A stretch of 64,000 bases of DNA from Anaerolineae bacterium (GTDB lineage Bacteria; Chloroflexota; Anaerolineae; Aggregatilineales; Phototrophicaceae): the NCBI GenBank assembly GCA_022822305.1, contig JAJEBY010000011.1, positions 1-64,000 on the forward strand, in the 5' to 3' direction. This document shows, piece by piece, positions 54,522 through 62,647 of this stretch (positions are counted from its first letter, which is position 1; every line of letters starts with the position of its first letter). Both the position numbers and the translations under genes were made by a program. The notes under the pieces are model-generated. The model did no database searches. It was not told the DNA's origin and worked only from the letters and a program-made list of their open reading frames with translations.

Positions 54522-54834
54522 GGCGGGCGAGCCACCGGCTCGCCCCTACATTTCATTTCGCGCAGGCGGGCGACTCACAGAGTCGCCCCTACCAGGCTTG
54601 TCCGATAAATCATCCTGCTTGCGCGAAAGTCTACCCCATCCCCCGGCCCCCTCCCCATTGCAATGGAGAGGGGGAGCGTCGCCGTTTGCGCAATGGAACG
54701 CAAATTGCAACATTGTCTCATTTCTGCGAGGTGTCACGTCGGATTTTTCCGCATTTTCGCGTCACTTTTGCAATACCGATCAAGCCTTACGTTCCTTTGC
54801 GCTTTGGCGGGCGACCTAATAGGTCGCCCCTACA
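54522..54834. repeat. Three REP-like palindromes, a C/G hairpin and GGCTTGTCCGATA
   Basis: Palindromes lie at 54522-54551, 54565-54592 and 54806-54834. GGCTTGTCCGATA follows the second, then the CCCCATCCCCCGGCCCCCTCCCC...GGAGAGGGGGAG hairpin (54633-54678). The gap between pnp and the small-protein operon has no gene. Confidence 0.75.
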
Positions 54835-54870
54835 ATCTGCGTCAAATGCGGCGCTGCGGAGGCGGACGAG

Positions 54871-57129
54871 CTAGTTGCGGCGGTTACGATCTCCGCCTTG
54901 GCGATCGCCGCCACCACGGCGATTCCCGTCACGGCGTCCGCCGCCCCGCCGGTCGCCGCCGCCACGACGTGGTCCGCGGCTGCCGGCAGCATCACGACGT
55001 TTGGCTTCTTCGACATCCCAGCCTTCGAGGACGGCTTGCCGGCTCAGGCGGACGCGGCCGGTGTCATCAACATTGATGACCATGACCATGATTTCGTCGC
55101 CGACGCTGACCTCTTCTTCGACGCTTTTGACGTGATAATCGGCCAACTGGGAGACGTGCACCATGCCCTCGGTGCCGGGCAGGAACTCGACGAATGCGCC
55201 GTAGTTCTCGGTGCGCGTGACGCGGCCCGTGTAAATGTGGCCGATCTCGGGATCTTCGACCATGTTCTTGATTTTCTCGATGGTCTGCAAGACTTGCGGT
55301 CCGGTCTCGCCGGAGACAAAAATCAGGCCGTCATCTTGAATCTCGACTTTGACACTGTGCTCGTCTTGCAAGGCGCGCACATTCTTGCCGCCGGGGCCGA
55401 TGACGGCGCCGATCTTGTCGACCGCGATCCTGAAGGACTCCATGCGCGGGGCGTATTCGCTGAGGGTATCACGCGGCTGGGCGATGGCCCCGGTCATAAC
55501 GTCGAGGATTTGCAGCCTCGCGTCCCGGGCTTGCTCAAGCGCTTGGCGCATGGTGTCGCGCGTGACGCCGGCGATCTTGATATCCATCTGCAGCGCGGTG
55601 ATGCCGTCGACGGTGCCGGCCACTTTGAAATCCATATCGCCGAGGTGATCTTCCAGACCCTGGATATCGGTCAGAACGGCGACTTTATCGCCTTCTTTAA
55701 TCAAGCCCATAGCGATGCCGCCAACCGGATTCTTGATGGGCACGCCGGCATCCATCAGCGCCAGGGTGCTTGCGCAGACGCTGGCCATTGAGGTGCTGCC
55801 GTTGGAGCTCATCACTTCGCTGACGAGCCGCAGCACGTAGGGGAATTCGTCTTCCGGCGGAATCATCGACAGCAGCGCTTTTTCGGCCAGCGCGCCATGC
55901 CCGATTTCGCGGCGCCGCGGCCCACGCATGGGATAGGTCTCGCCGGTGCTGAAGGGCGGGAAGTTGTAATGATGCATATAGCGCTTGTCATCTTCGGGGC
56001 TGATGCCGTCCATGAATTGCGAGTCACTGGGCGTGCCCAGAGTCGCCAAGGTCAGCACTTGGGTCTCGCCGCGCATGAACATGCCGGATCCATGCACGCG
56101 CGGAATCAGCTGCACTTCGGCGGCCAGCGGGCGAAGGCTCGCGTAATCGCGGCCATCGGGACGGATGCCGTCGTCAATAATGCGGCTGCGAATGACCTGC
56201 TTGAGGACATTGTCGAAGGCGCGTTCGACGTGCTTGAGATCGTGCTGCGCGTCTTCATCGGCAATGGATGCGTTGCGAGCGGCATATTCCTCCTGCAGGG
56301 CAACCTCAAGGGCCTTCAAGGGCTCACGCCGTTCGGCGCGGTCGCTATGCGTCCGCATGATGTCGCGGATCTGATGCTCGACTTTGGCGCAGACTTCTGA
56401 TTGCAGCGCGTCGTCAATATTGTCGGCGACGGGTTCTTTTTTCTCTTTCCCGATGTCCTCACGAATCTGATGTTGCAGGGCGATGATGCCCTGGATGGAG
56501 TCGTGAGCCAGGAATAGCGCCTCGAGCATGGTGGCTTCATCAACTTGCTCGGCGTTGCATTCCACCATGTTGATGGCATCCGCTGTGCCGGATACGCGCA
56601 GGTCCAATTGACTGGTCTGCATCTGCGTATACGTTGGGTTGACAGTGAGCTCGCCATTGACCAGGCCAACGCGCGCGCCGGCCACCGGGCCGTTCCAGGG
56701 GATATCGGAGATCATCAAGGCGGTGCTGGCGGCGATTATGCCCAACATATCATGATGGTGTTCCTTGTCGTGGGACAGGGACATCAGGATGACTTGCACG
56801 TCGTTGCGCATGTTCTTGGGAAAGAGGGGGCGGAGCGTGCGGTCGATGACGCGGGAGGTGAGGATCGCGCCTTCGGAGGGCCGGCCCTCGCGACGGAAAA
56901 AGCCGCCAGGCACTCGTCCGGCGGCGTACATTTTTTCTTCGTAGTCGACGCTTAGCGGGAAGAAATCCAGCCCGGGTCGCGGCGACCCCATCGTGGTCGA
57001 GCAAAACAGCATGGTATCGCCCAAACGGACTGTGACCGCGCCCCCAGCTTGCTGGGCGAAACGGCCGGTTTCGATGATGATCTCTTTGTCAGCGACCGTC
57101 GATCGATATTCACGTATATTCAGATTCAT
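54871..57129 (-). CDS. pnp: Polyribonucleotide nucleotidyltransferase (PNPase)
   Basis: This protein of about 752 residues is a 3'-5' phosphorolytic exoribonuclease of the degradosome. ATG 57129 is preferred, with GGAG seven bases before it, over ATG 57141. It has two RNase PH cores ([50 protein letters not shown]), a KH domain ([14 protein letters not shown]) and an S1 domain ([31 protein letters not shown]). The last 35 residues are an unusual RGG-rich tail ([20 protein letters not shown]), probably an RNA-binding extension. It follows rpsO in the classic order. Confidence 0.95.
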   Translation of the reverse strand: MNLNIREYRSTVADKEIIIETGRFAQQAGGAVTVRLGDTMLFCSTTMGSPRPGLDFFPLSVDYEEKMYAAGRVPGGFFRREGRPSEGAILTSRVIDRTLRPLFPKNMRNDVQVILMSLSHDKEHHHDMLGIIAASTALMISDIPWNGPVAGARVGLVNGELTVNPTYTQMQTSQLDLRVSGTADAINMVECNAEQVDEATMLEALFLAHDSIQGIIALQHQIREDIGKEKKEPVADNIDDALQSEVCAKVEHQIRDIMRTHSDRAERREPLKALEVALQEEYAARNASIADEDAQHDLKHVERAFDNVLKQVIRSRIIDDGIRPDGRDYASLRPLAAEVQLIPRVHGSGMFMRGETQVLTLATLGTPSDSQFMDGISPEDDKRYMHHYNFPPFSTGETYPMRGPRRREIGHGALAEKALLSMIPPEDEFPYVLRLVSEVMSSNGSTSMASVCASTLALMDAGVPIKNPVGGIAMGLIKEGDKVAVLTDIQGLEDHLGDMDFKVAGTVDGITALQMDIKIAGVTRDTMRQALEQARDARLQILDVMTGAIAQPRDTLSEYAPRMESFRIAVDKIGAVIGPGGKNVRALQDEHSVKVEIQDDGLIFVSGETGPQVLQTIEKIKNMVEDPEIGHIYTGRVTRTENYGAFVEFLPGTEGMVHVSQLADYHVKSVEEEVSVGDEIMVMVINVDDTGRVRLSRQAVLEGWDVEEAKRRDAAGSRGPRRGGGDRRGGGRRDGNRRGGGDRQGGDRNRRN

Positions 57130-57329
57130 AGAGTTCTCCATATTCCTTGGCGCGCCGAGGGGACATTCATCGAATGTTTGCAGCGGCCGTCAACCGACGC
57201 GCGGAGACGGCTGCCGCCATGGCGGGCGCATTGAGTATCACTGATTTGTTGCCATTGGGCTTATCATTCCGAATCCGGAGAGCGCTGCATCGGCGATGGA
57301 GCTGATGATTTCATTCGCGCAAATTGCCA

Positions 57330-57599
57330 TCAGCGCCGCAAGCCGAGCCGTTGCAGCAAGTCGCGATAGACTTCCGGTTTCTTTCTGGCGATGTACTTCA
57401 AATGACGGCGTCGTTGGCCGACCAGCTTCAGCAGCCCGCGCCGCGAATGTTCGTCGTGGCTGTGCAGCTTTAGGTGCTCGGTCAGCTGCGTTATGCGCGC
57501 GGACAGCAAGGCGATTTGCACTTCAGGCGACCCGGTGTCGCCGTCTTCACGCGCGAAATCACTGATGATTTGGGTTTTGGTTGCTTTGTCCAAAGGCAT
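57330..57599 (-). CDS. rpsO: 30S ribosomal protein S15
   Basis: This 89-residue protein shows the family pattern [63 protein letters not shown] 57599 gives the standard S15 length, with GGAGG about nine bases before it; the frame runs eight codons further back without support. It forms the rpsO-pnp pair. The leader holds a hairpin that may be an autoregulatory site. Confidence 0.95.
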   Translation of the reverse strand: MPLDKATKTQIISDFAREDGDTGSPEVQIALLSARITQLTEHLKLHSHDEHSRRGLLKLVGQRRRHLKYIARKKPEVYRDLLQRLGLRR

Positions 57600-57625
57600 G
57601 GGTTCCGTCCCTCCATCTGTCACCG

Positions 57626-57649
57626 ATCAGGCTGGACAGTGAGCCTGAT
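57626..57649 (-). promoter_or_regulatory. rpsO leader hairpin, candidate S15 autoregulatory element
   Basis: In the rpsO leader ATCAGGCT and AGCCTGAT form a perfect eight-base stem around the loop CACTGTCC. The loop CUGUC can pair with GACAG 5 nt downstream, and GUCC with GGAC in the Shine-Dalgarno region GGAGGGACGG. S15 represses its own mRNA through leader structures in several bacteria (E. coli pseudoknot, others); this one is proposed only from the sequence. Confidence 0.5.
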
Positions 57650-57667
57650 GGTCCCGAAAGCGCGCTG

Positions 57668-57696
57668 ATTGTATCACTGCCGTCACAGCGCAACAA
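57668..57696 (-). promoter_or_regulatory. Promoter of rpsO-pnp (TTGTTG-17-TACAAT, extended -10)
   Basis: On the minus strand TTGTTG (complement of 57691-57696), 17 bases, TACAAT (complement of 57668-57673), with TG one base upstream of the -10. Transcription would start near 57661, about 60 bases before the start codon. The short degenerate ACCGAGGACACCGAGAG repeat at 57763-57795 lies upstream. Confidence 0.55.
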
Positions 57697-57837
57697 TGGT
57701 CAGCTGACGCTGTAGGTGGTGAAATCCGCGAACGACGCGCGCATGACGCGCACGGTGCGGGAATATGACCACCGAGGACACCGAGAGATTGTGATGTGAC
57801 TGCGCCAAGAAATGCGCCCTAGGCAATTGCCGCGCCA

Positions 57838-60003
57838 CTAGTGCTTTTCCTTCTGCAGTTCCATGACTTCGTCGTTGGCGACCAGCTTGACGGTGTGGTG
57901 GGTGCGGAACAAGCTGTATTGATCAGCACGACCCGGCAGCGGGTTCAAGATATTCTCCACCGTCATGATGGATACCCACATGCGGACATCCCACTGATCT
58001 CCCAGCCGCGCTTTGATATTGGCTTCGCTGATAGTCGCGTTGGACTTGTACATGTCGAGCAAGACGCGAACGAACTCGTCGCGATCGGCTAGCAGCGCCG
58101 CTACAAAAGCGCTGTCTTGCTTGAGTTCAATGCCCTTGGTGTTGTAATCGCTGCGCGGATTCTCGTATTCCTTAATTTCGACCATTTCGTTAATCAAGAG
58201 GTACTCAACGGCGTGTTGAAATACGATGCCGCTATCAAATTCACGCAAGCGCCGGTGCAAGCTGCCGAGCGGGCACCAGGCAAAATTGCGGAAACTGGTG
58301 AATTGCTGCACGCTGACGACAATGCGGGCCACCATGCGCGCAACGTCTGGCTCAATCTCGTACATTTTGTGAGGCGGCACGTTCAGCCATTCCCCCGCGG
58401 CATCTTCGGGCTCGCGCTCGTCAGATATTTCGGCGTCGGAAAGCTGCAGATGTCTGTTGACGGGAATGCGAATGACCGGCACCAGATCTTCGGGATTGTG
58501 TCGATGCGGCACCAAATCTCGCTGCAAGACAGCTTCGCGCACGAGGCAGTCGATCCAGTGCGATCGCCATTGATCGCTCTCGTTCATGCCCGGGCGATCC
58601 AGCTCGCGATCCATGGCCAGGCCCTTGAGCAGGAATCCATAGTTGACGTATTCCCAGTTGCGGGCGGTCAAGGTATTGGATACGCGCGCGACCAGCCGTT
58701 CGACGATGAGGATGGTCCTGTTGACGACGGAATTCTGCGTATTGAGCTTGACGCTTTCCGAATCCGCAATGCGCTGCAGAATGCCCAATGATATCGCTTG
58801 GGAGACCAGGTCATCGCCGCGATCGGTGGATATCACGTCGCCGGTTTCGAGCAATTGCTGGATCAGATCGGATAATGGTACTGAGTCATCCGGATGCGCA
58901 GCCGCCAGGCGGTAGCATTGAATGATGACGCTGGACCACTGCGAGGGAACGAAACTCTCGTGTTCGTCCACGGGCGCGATTTGGCCCAGGGATTCGTGCG
59001 ATTGCAGATCGGTGAAGTCGTCAATGTATTCCAATTGAAGCGACGGGTGGCTCTGCAGCAAGCGTCCGGTGCTGCCGCGCACGCCCCAAATGATGACGGT
59101 CTTATTGCGCTGCAACAGGACGTTGATGACATCGTTGAAGTCACGATCGCTGCTGGCCAAGATGATGACATTTCCCGAGTTCGGATGGCCGGCATCGGTC
59201 AAGACATCGCGGGCGATACGGATATCGGCGCTGTTCTTGCCCGGCAGATTAAATACGGGATCGATATTGGCCATCATCAGCCGCGAGGGCGCGTCTTCGG
59301 CAACTTCCCGGCCGGAAGCATCGACGAGAGGCGGCAATGCCCCGCGCTGCCCCCATGGCGCATACGCGGACATTTTGACCAGCTTGCCGTGGGCTTGCGC
59401 CTTGGTCACCAGTCGATTGATCAGATGATCGAGGTCGACGACGTAGCCTTGTTCATTCAAGCTGATTGCGATGTTCTCAAAATCAATGTAGACGAGCACG
59501 TTCTTGGTTTCGACGCCGTGCAGGCGATCCAGGGACTGAAAGATGATTTCATCGGCGAATCGGGTGCCTTGGAGCACGTCTTCCGAACCCCACATGCGAA
59601 TGCGGGCGCTGCCCGTGGTTCGAATCTCGTCCATTAGGGGAAGCAGATCACGGCTGGTAGTCGCCAGAATCAACTCGTCGATCGGGTTGGGATCGGAGGC
59701 GAAGTACTCGTCTCTTAGGCGCGGGGTCAATTCATCGCGCTGCGTGACATCAAGAATCTCGTATCCGGCGCGGATGAAATTTTCGGCCGGATCCACCGTC
59801 CATTTGTCGTCGGTCGGCGGCCAATTCTCTTTGACCCAATCCCAATTCCCCACCGCGATTGCCCTGAGCATTGCCGTTTCGAAGAGGCCGGCGGCCAGCG
59901 CGGCGTTGCCCCGCACCGCGACCACCAACTCTCTTGGGTCGATGCCTTTTCCCAGCGCAAACTTTAGAAGGTCGTCTACATCAACAATTAAGTAGGCTGC
60001 CAT
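57838..60003 (-). CDS. Tandem NYN (PIN-like nuclease) protein with winged-helix-like C-terminal region
   Basis: The protein has 721 residues. The N-terminal part (1-165) is a degenerate NYN/PIN-like domain: YLIVDVDD (Asp8, Asp10) and ATTSRDLLPLM with Asp119. A canonical NYN domain follows (169-310): VLVYIDFENIA (Asp174, Asn177), KNSADIRIARDVLTDA (Asp260), ILASSDRDFNDVI (Asp286, Asp288). NYN domains are metal-dependent RNases. Residues 340-721 contain helical segments resembling OST-HTH/winged-helix folds (PLSDLIQQLLETGD; TLTARNWEYVNYGFLLKGL). RNA degradation or defence is possible; the function is unknown. AGGAAG lies eight bases before the ATG, and the promoter is at 60267-60295. Confidence 0.8.
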   Translation of the reverse strand: MAAYLIVDVDDLLKFALGKGIDPRELVVAVRGNAALAAGLFETAMLRAIAVGNWDWVKENWPPTDDKWTVDPAENFIRAGYEILDVTQRDELTPRLRDEYFASDPNPIDELILATTSRDLLPLMDEIRTTGSARIRMWGSEDVLQGTRFADEIIFQSLDRLHGVETKNVLVYIDFENIAISLNEQGYVVDLDHLINRLVTKAQAHGKLVKMSAYAPWGQRGALPPLVDASGREVAEDAPSRLMMANIDPVFNLPGKNSADIRIARDVLTDAGHPNSGNVIILASSDRDFNDVINVLLQRNKTVIIWGVRGSTGRLLQSHPSLQLEYIDDFTDLQSHESLGQIAPVDEHESFVPSQWSSVIIQCYRLAAAHPDDSVPLSDLIQQLLETGDVISTDRGDDLVSQAISLGILQRIADSESVKLNTQNSVVNRTILIVERLVARVSNTLTARNWEYVNYGFLLKGLAMDRELDRPGMNESDQWRSHWIDCLVREAVLQRDLVPHRHNPEDLVPVIRIPVNRHLQLSDAEISDEREPEDAAGEWLNVPPHKMYEIEPDVARMVARIVVSVQQFTSFRNFAWCPLGSLHRRLREFDSGIVFQHAVEYLLINEMVEIKEYENPRSDYNTKGIELKQDSAFVAALLADRDEFVRVLLDMYKSNATISEANIKARLGDQWDVRMWVSIMTVENILNPLPGRADQYSLFRTHHTVKLVANDEVMELQKEKH

Positions 60004-60266
60004 ATTCGCTTCCTAGAACGCCAAACTACCAACCTGCGCAATCGCCGGCTGGTGGCTTGCGTAATGACCATGTCGTGACATGAACAGATATATGAGATGT
60101 GCGGTTGACAATAATCATCGGATTCATTTGAAGAAAAATAAGTACAGAGTACGTTGCAGTCTAGCACCATTTGCAGTTCGCCACAATCAGTTGTGGAAGA
60201 GAAAACCGCAATACGTCAATGCACTATTTTTCACTAAAGTAATCGGTCGGTAATCCAAACTTGCTT

Positions 60267-60295
60267 ATTGTAAGGGAAGATTCTGATTGTGTCAA
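60267..60295 (-). promoter_or_regulatory. Strong promoter (TTGACA-17-TACAAT) upstream of the NYN gene
   Basis: On the minus strand TTGACA (complement of 60290-60295), 17 bases, TACAAT (complement of 60267-60272). It stands about 260 bases before the start codon, giving a long AT-rich leader. The 409-base gap 60004-60412 is AT-rich and otherwise empty. Confidence 0.7.
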
Positions 60296-60412
60296 TTTTC
60301 ACAATATTGATATTACATTAGAAGATTGTAATCATGGTCGGACGCGCAAATGACAGCGCGCAAGCTGCGCCATGTCACAGACGCCGCTTTGGATCATATA
60401 CACGGTTGTCGG

Positions 60413-61855
60413 CTAATAGGCTTTGGCGAAAAGCGCGATGCGCTCTGCGGCCTTCTCAGTCAAGACGCATTTTCCGCTCTGGTCAGGCTGATCAAAGGGG
60501 AAGCAGCGGATTGTGGCGCCGGTTTCGTCTTTGACTGTCAATTCGTCCTCGTCTGATCCGCCCCACCAGGCGCGGGCCCAAGCGCCTTCGGCGACGACCT
60601 GCTTCAGTTCGTCATAGTTAGCCACGTCGTGGATGTTCCGGTCGCGGAATTCGCGGGCGTCATCCAGCAGATTGGCTTGTATTTCATCGAGCAAGGCCGT
60701 CACGACATCGACGATACCCGCTTGAGGGACGAATTGCTTGCCTTGCCTGCCCGGCAGATCGCGCCGCGCGAGCACGGCATTGTTGTTCTCGACATCTTTG
60801 GGCCCAATCTCCATTCGCACCGGCACACCGCGCATTTCCCAGTCGTTAAATTTGAAGCCGGGCGACTGTCCTTCGCGCCGATCGACATGGACACGAATGC
60901 CCGCGGCCTGGAGTTCGCGATCGAGTCGCTCCACGGTGTCCATCACCGCCGTCAACTGATCGTCGCGTCTGGTGATGGGCACGATGACGACTTGATGAGG
61001 CGCCAGTTTGGGCGGCAGTCGCAGCCCCTTGTCGTCGCCATGGGTCATGACGACGGCCCCAACCATGCGCGTGCTGAGCCCCCAGGAGGTAGTCCAACAG
61101 TATTCTTGCAGGTTGCTTTCGGTGAGATACCTGATGTCGAATGCTTTGGCGAAGTTCTGACCGAGGTTGTGGCTGGTGCCGGATTGCAGCGCGCGCTTAT
61201 CGCGCATCATCGCTTCGATGGTGTAGGTACGCAGGGCGCCCGCGAAGCGCTCGAGGCGGCTTTTCTCGCCCTTGATGACGGGAATGGCGGCGTCGTCAAT
61301 GGCAAACTCGGCGTAGATATCCAACATCTGCAGCGTTTCGGCCTCGGCTTCATCGTGCGTGGCATGGGCGGTATGCCCTTCTTGCCAGAGAAACTCGGCC
61401 GTGCGCAGGAATGGCCGCGTTCGCAATTCCCAGCGAACGACGTTTGCCCATTGATTAATGAGCAGCGGCAGATCGCGATAGGACTGAATCCAATCGCTGA
61501 AGGCCTCGCCGATGACCGTCTCCGAGGTTGGCCGAACGACCAGGGGTTCCTCGAGTTCTTTGCCGCCGGCGTGCGTCACTACAGCCAGCTCGGGACTGAA
61601 TCCCTCGACATGCTGCGCCTCTCGTTTAATGTAGCTTTCCGGGATGAAGAGCGGGAAATAAGCGTTCTGGTGACCGGTCGCCTTGAAGCGGCGATCCAAG
61701 CCCGCCTTGATGCCTTCCCAGATTTCGTAGCCATAGGGCTTGATGATCACACAGCCGCGTACTGGCGAGGGAGCGGCCAGATCGGCGCGATATACGATTT
61801 CGTTGTACCAGCGGGAGAAGTCCTCGCTTTGGGCGGTGACAGCCTGTTCCGACAT
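60413..61855 (-). CDS. proS: Prolyl-tRNA synthetase, archaeal/eukaryotic-type (type 3)
   Basis: This 480-residue class II aminoacyl-tRNA synthetase attaches proline to tRNA(Pro). It shows GCVIIKPYGYEIWEGI, FPLFIPESYI, VVRPTSETVIGEAFSDWI (motif 1/2 region), LRTRPFLRTAEFLWQEGHTAHATHDEAE (motif 2), and SWGLSTRMVGAVVMTHGDDKGLRLPPKLAPHQVVIVPI (motif 3 and anticodon domain start). It lacks the large editing insertion of the E. coli type; ybaK-type editing exists at 25439. No T-box or other leader is seen upstream. Confidence 0.95.
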   Translation of the reverse strand: MSEQAVTAQSEDFSRWYNEIVYRADLAAPSPVRGCVIIKPYGYEIWEGIKAGLDRRFKATGHQNAYFPLFIPESYIKREAQHVEGFSPELAVVTHAGGKELEEPLVVRPTSETVIGEAFSDWIQSYRDLPLLINQWANVVRWELRTRPFLRTAEFLWQEGHTAHATHDEAEAETLQMLDIYAEFAIDDAAIPVIKGEKSRLERFAGALRTYTIEAMMRDKRALQSGTSHNLGQNFAKAFDIRYLTESNLQEYCWTTSWGLSTRMVGAVVMTHGDDKGLRLPPKLAPHQVVIVPITRRDDQLTAVMDTVERLDRELQAAGIRVHVDRREGQSPGFKFNDWEMRGVPVRMEIGPKDVENNNAVLARRDLPGRQGKQFVPQAGIVDVVTALLDEIQANLLDDAREFRDRNIHDVANYDELKQVVAEGAWARAWWGGSDEDELTVKDETGATIRCFPFDQPDQSGKCVLTEKAAERIALFAKAY

Positions 61856-62303
61856 ACGGCCAAAGTCCTTGGTTTCGCGGTCAAATCCGAATAATGCGCG
61901 GACGCATATTGCTTAGCGTCGTGCAAGGCGCCCATGTAAGGCTTGTCCGATATTTCGCAATTTCAGCGCGTTTTTCTACCCCATCCCCCGGCCCTGGCCC
62001 CCATACATCCCCCCCCGTTTTTCGGGGGGCGTCCCAGCGAGCTAGGGAAGAAGAGCTTTATTGCGCGGAATTGGCGTTGCATCCGTCATTTTCACGCTGA
62101 ACGAGTCAGTTTGTTTCGTCTTTCGCAGACTGAAGCAAGCCATTTGCAGGTGACTCGGTATTATCGGACAGTCCTTGTAACGGCGCTGCAAGACGAGTCG
62201 CAAACAATTCGAGCTATTATAGAGGCGGTCGCGCAGATTAGTAGGTCGCAACCGCGAGCGGACGGATAGCGAGTTCGGTGAATCGCGGAGCGGATACGAG
62301 GGG
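61856..62303. repeat. Intergenic region with a double C/G hairpin
   Basis: GGCTTGTCCGATATTTCGC (61938) is followed by CCCCATCCCCCGGCC (from 61979), with an inner CCCCCCCCGTT/TTCGGGGGGCG hairpin and CAGCGAGCTAGGGAAGAAGAGC. It resembles the composite copy at 24264. From 62070 to 62303 no gene, repeat or clear promoter is seen. Confidence 0.6.
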
Positions 62304-62621
62304 CTATTCGGCGTCGGCTGAATGGGGCCATTCGCGCTGATAATTCTTGTCCAGCTTGGCCATGACGGCTTCACCCAGGTCGATGCCGCTGTAGCTGGCC
62401 AACTGGAGCAGGTAGAGCATGACATCGGCCAGTTCGTCGCGCAGGGCGTCCGTGTCTTCACAGGCGTCGCTCCACTGAAAAAGCTCAAGCACTTCGCCGG
62501 CTTCGAGGACCAGCGAAATCGCCAGGTTTCTTTGGCTCTGCGGCTTCGGTGAATCGGCGTCAGTCCAGCCTTTGCTATCAACAAAGGCGTGCATGGCTTG
62601 CGTCAGCGTCTCGAGATCCAT
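62304..62621 (-). CDS. MazG-like nucleotide pyrophosphohydrolase
   Basis: This 105-residue all-alpha NTP-PPase shows SLVLEAGEVLELFQW (ExxxE metal motif: EAGEVLE) and LRDELADVMLYLLQLA (ExxD). Members hydrolyse non-canonical NTPs such as dCTP analogues to monophosphates, cleaning the nucleotide pool. It is shorter than MazG and close to the RS21-C6/iMazG subgroup. It stands on the minus strand 26 bases before the glycosylphosphotransferase stop. Confidence 0.88.
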   Translation of the reverse strand: MDLETLTQAMHAFVDSKGWTDADSPKPQSQRNLAISLVLEAGEVLELFQWSDACEDTDALRDELADVMLYLLQLASYSGIDLGEAVMAKLDKNYQREWPHSADAE

Positions 62622-62647
62622 AAGTTAAGCCGTCCTGCGGCGGGCAG

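Noticed and set aside
59608..59630. GGTTCGAATC string resembling a tRNA T-arm
   Set aside because: It lies inside the NYN coding sequence and no acceptor, D or anticodon arms can be folded around it.
61856..62300. T-box leader for proS
   Set aside because: No T-box sequence or terminator/antiterminator pairing is seen; the region is a hairpin repeat followed by plain sequence.
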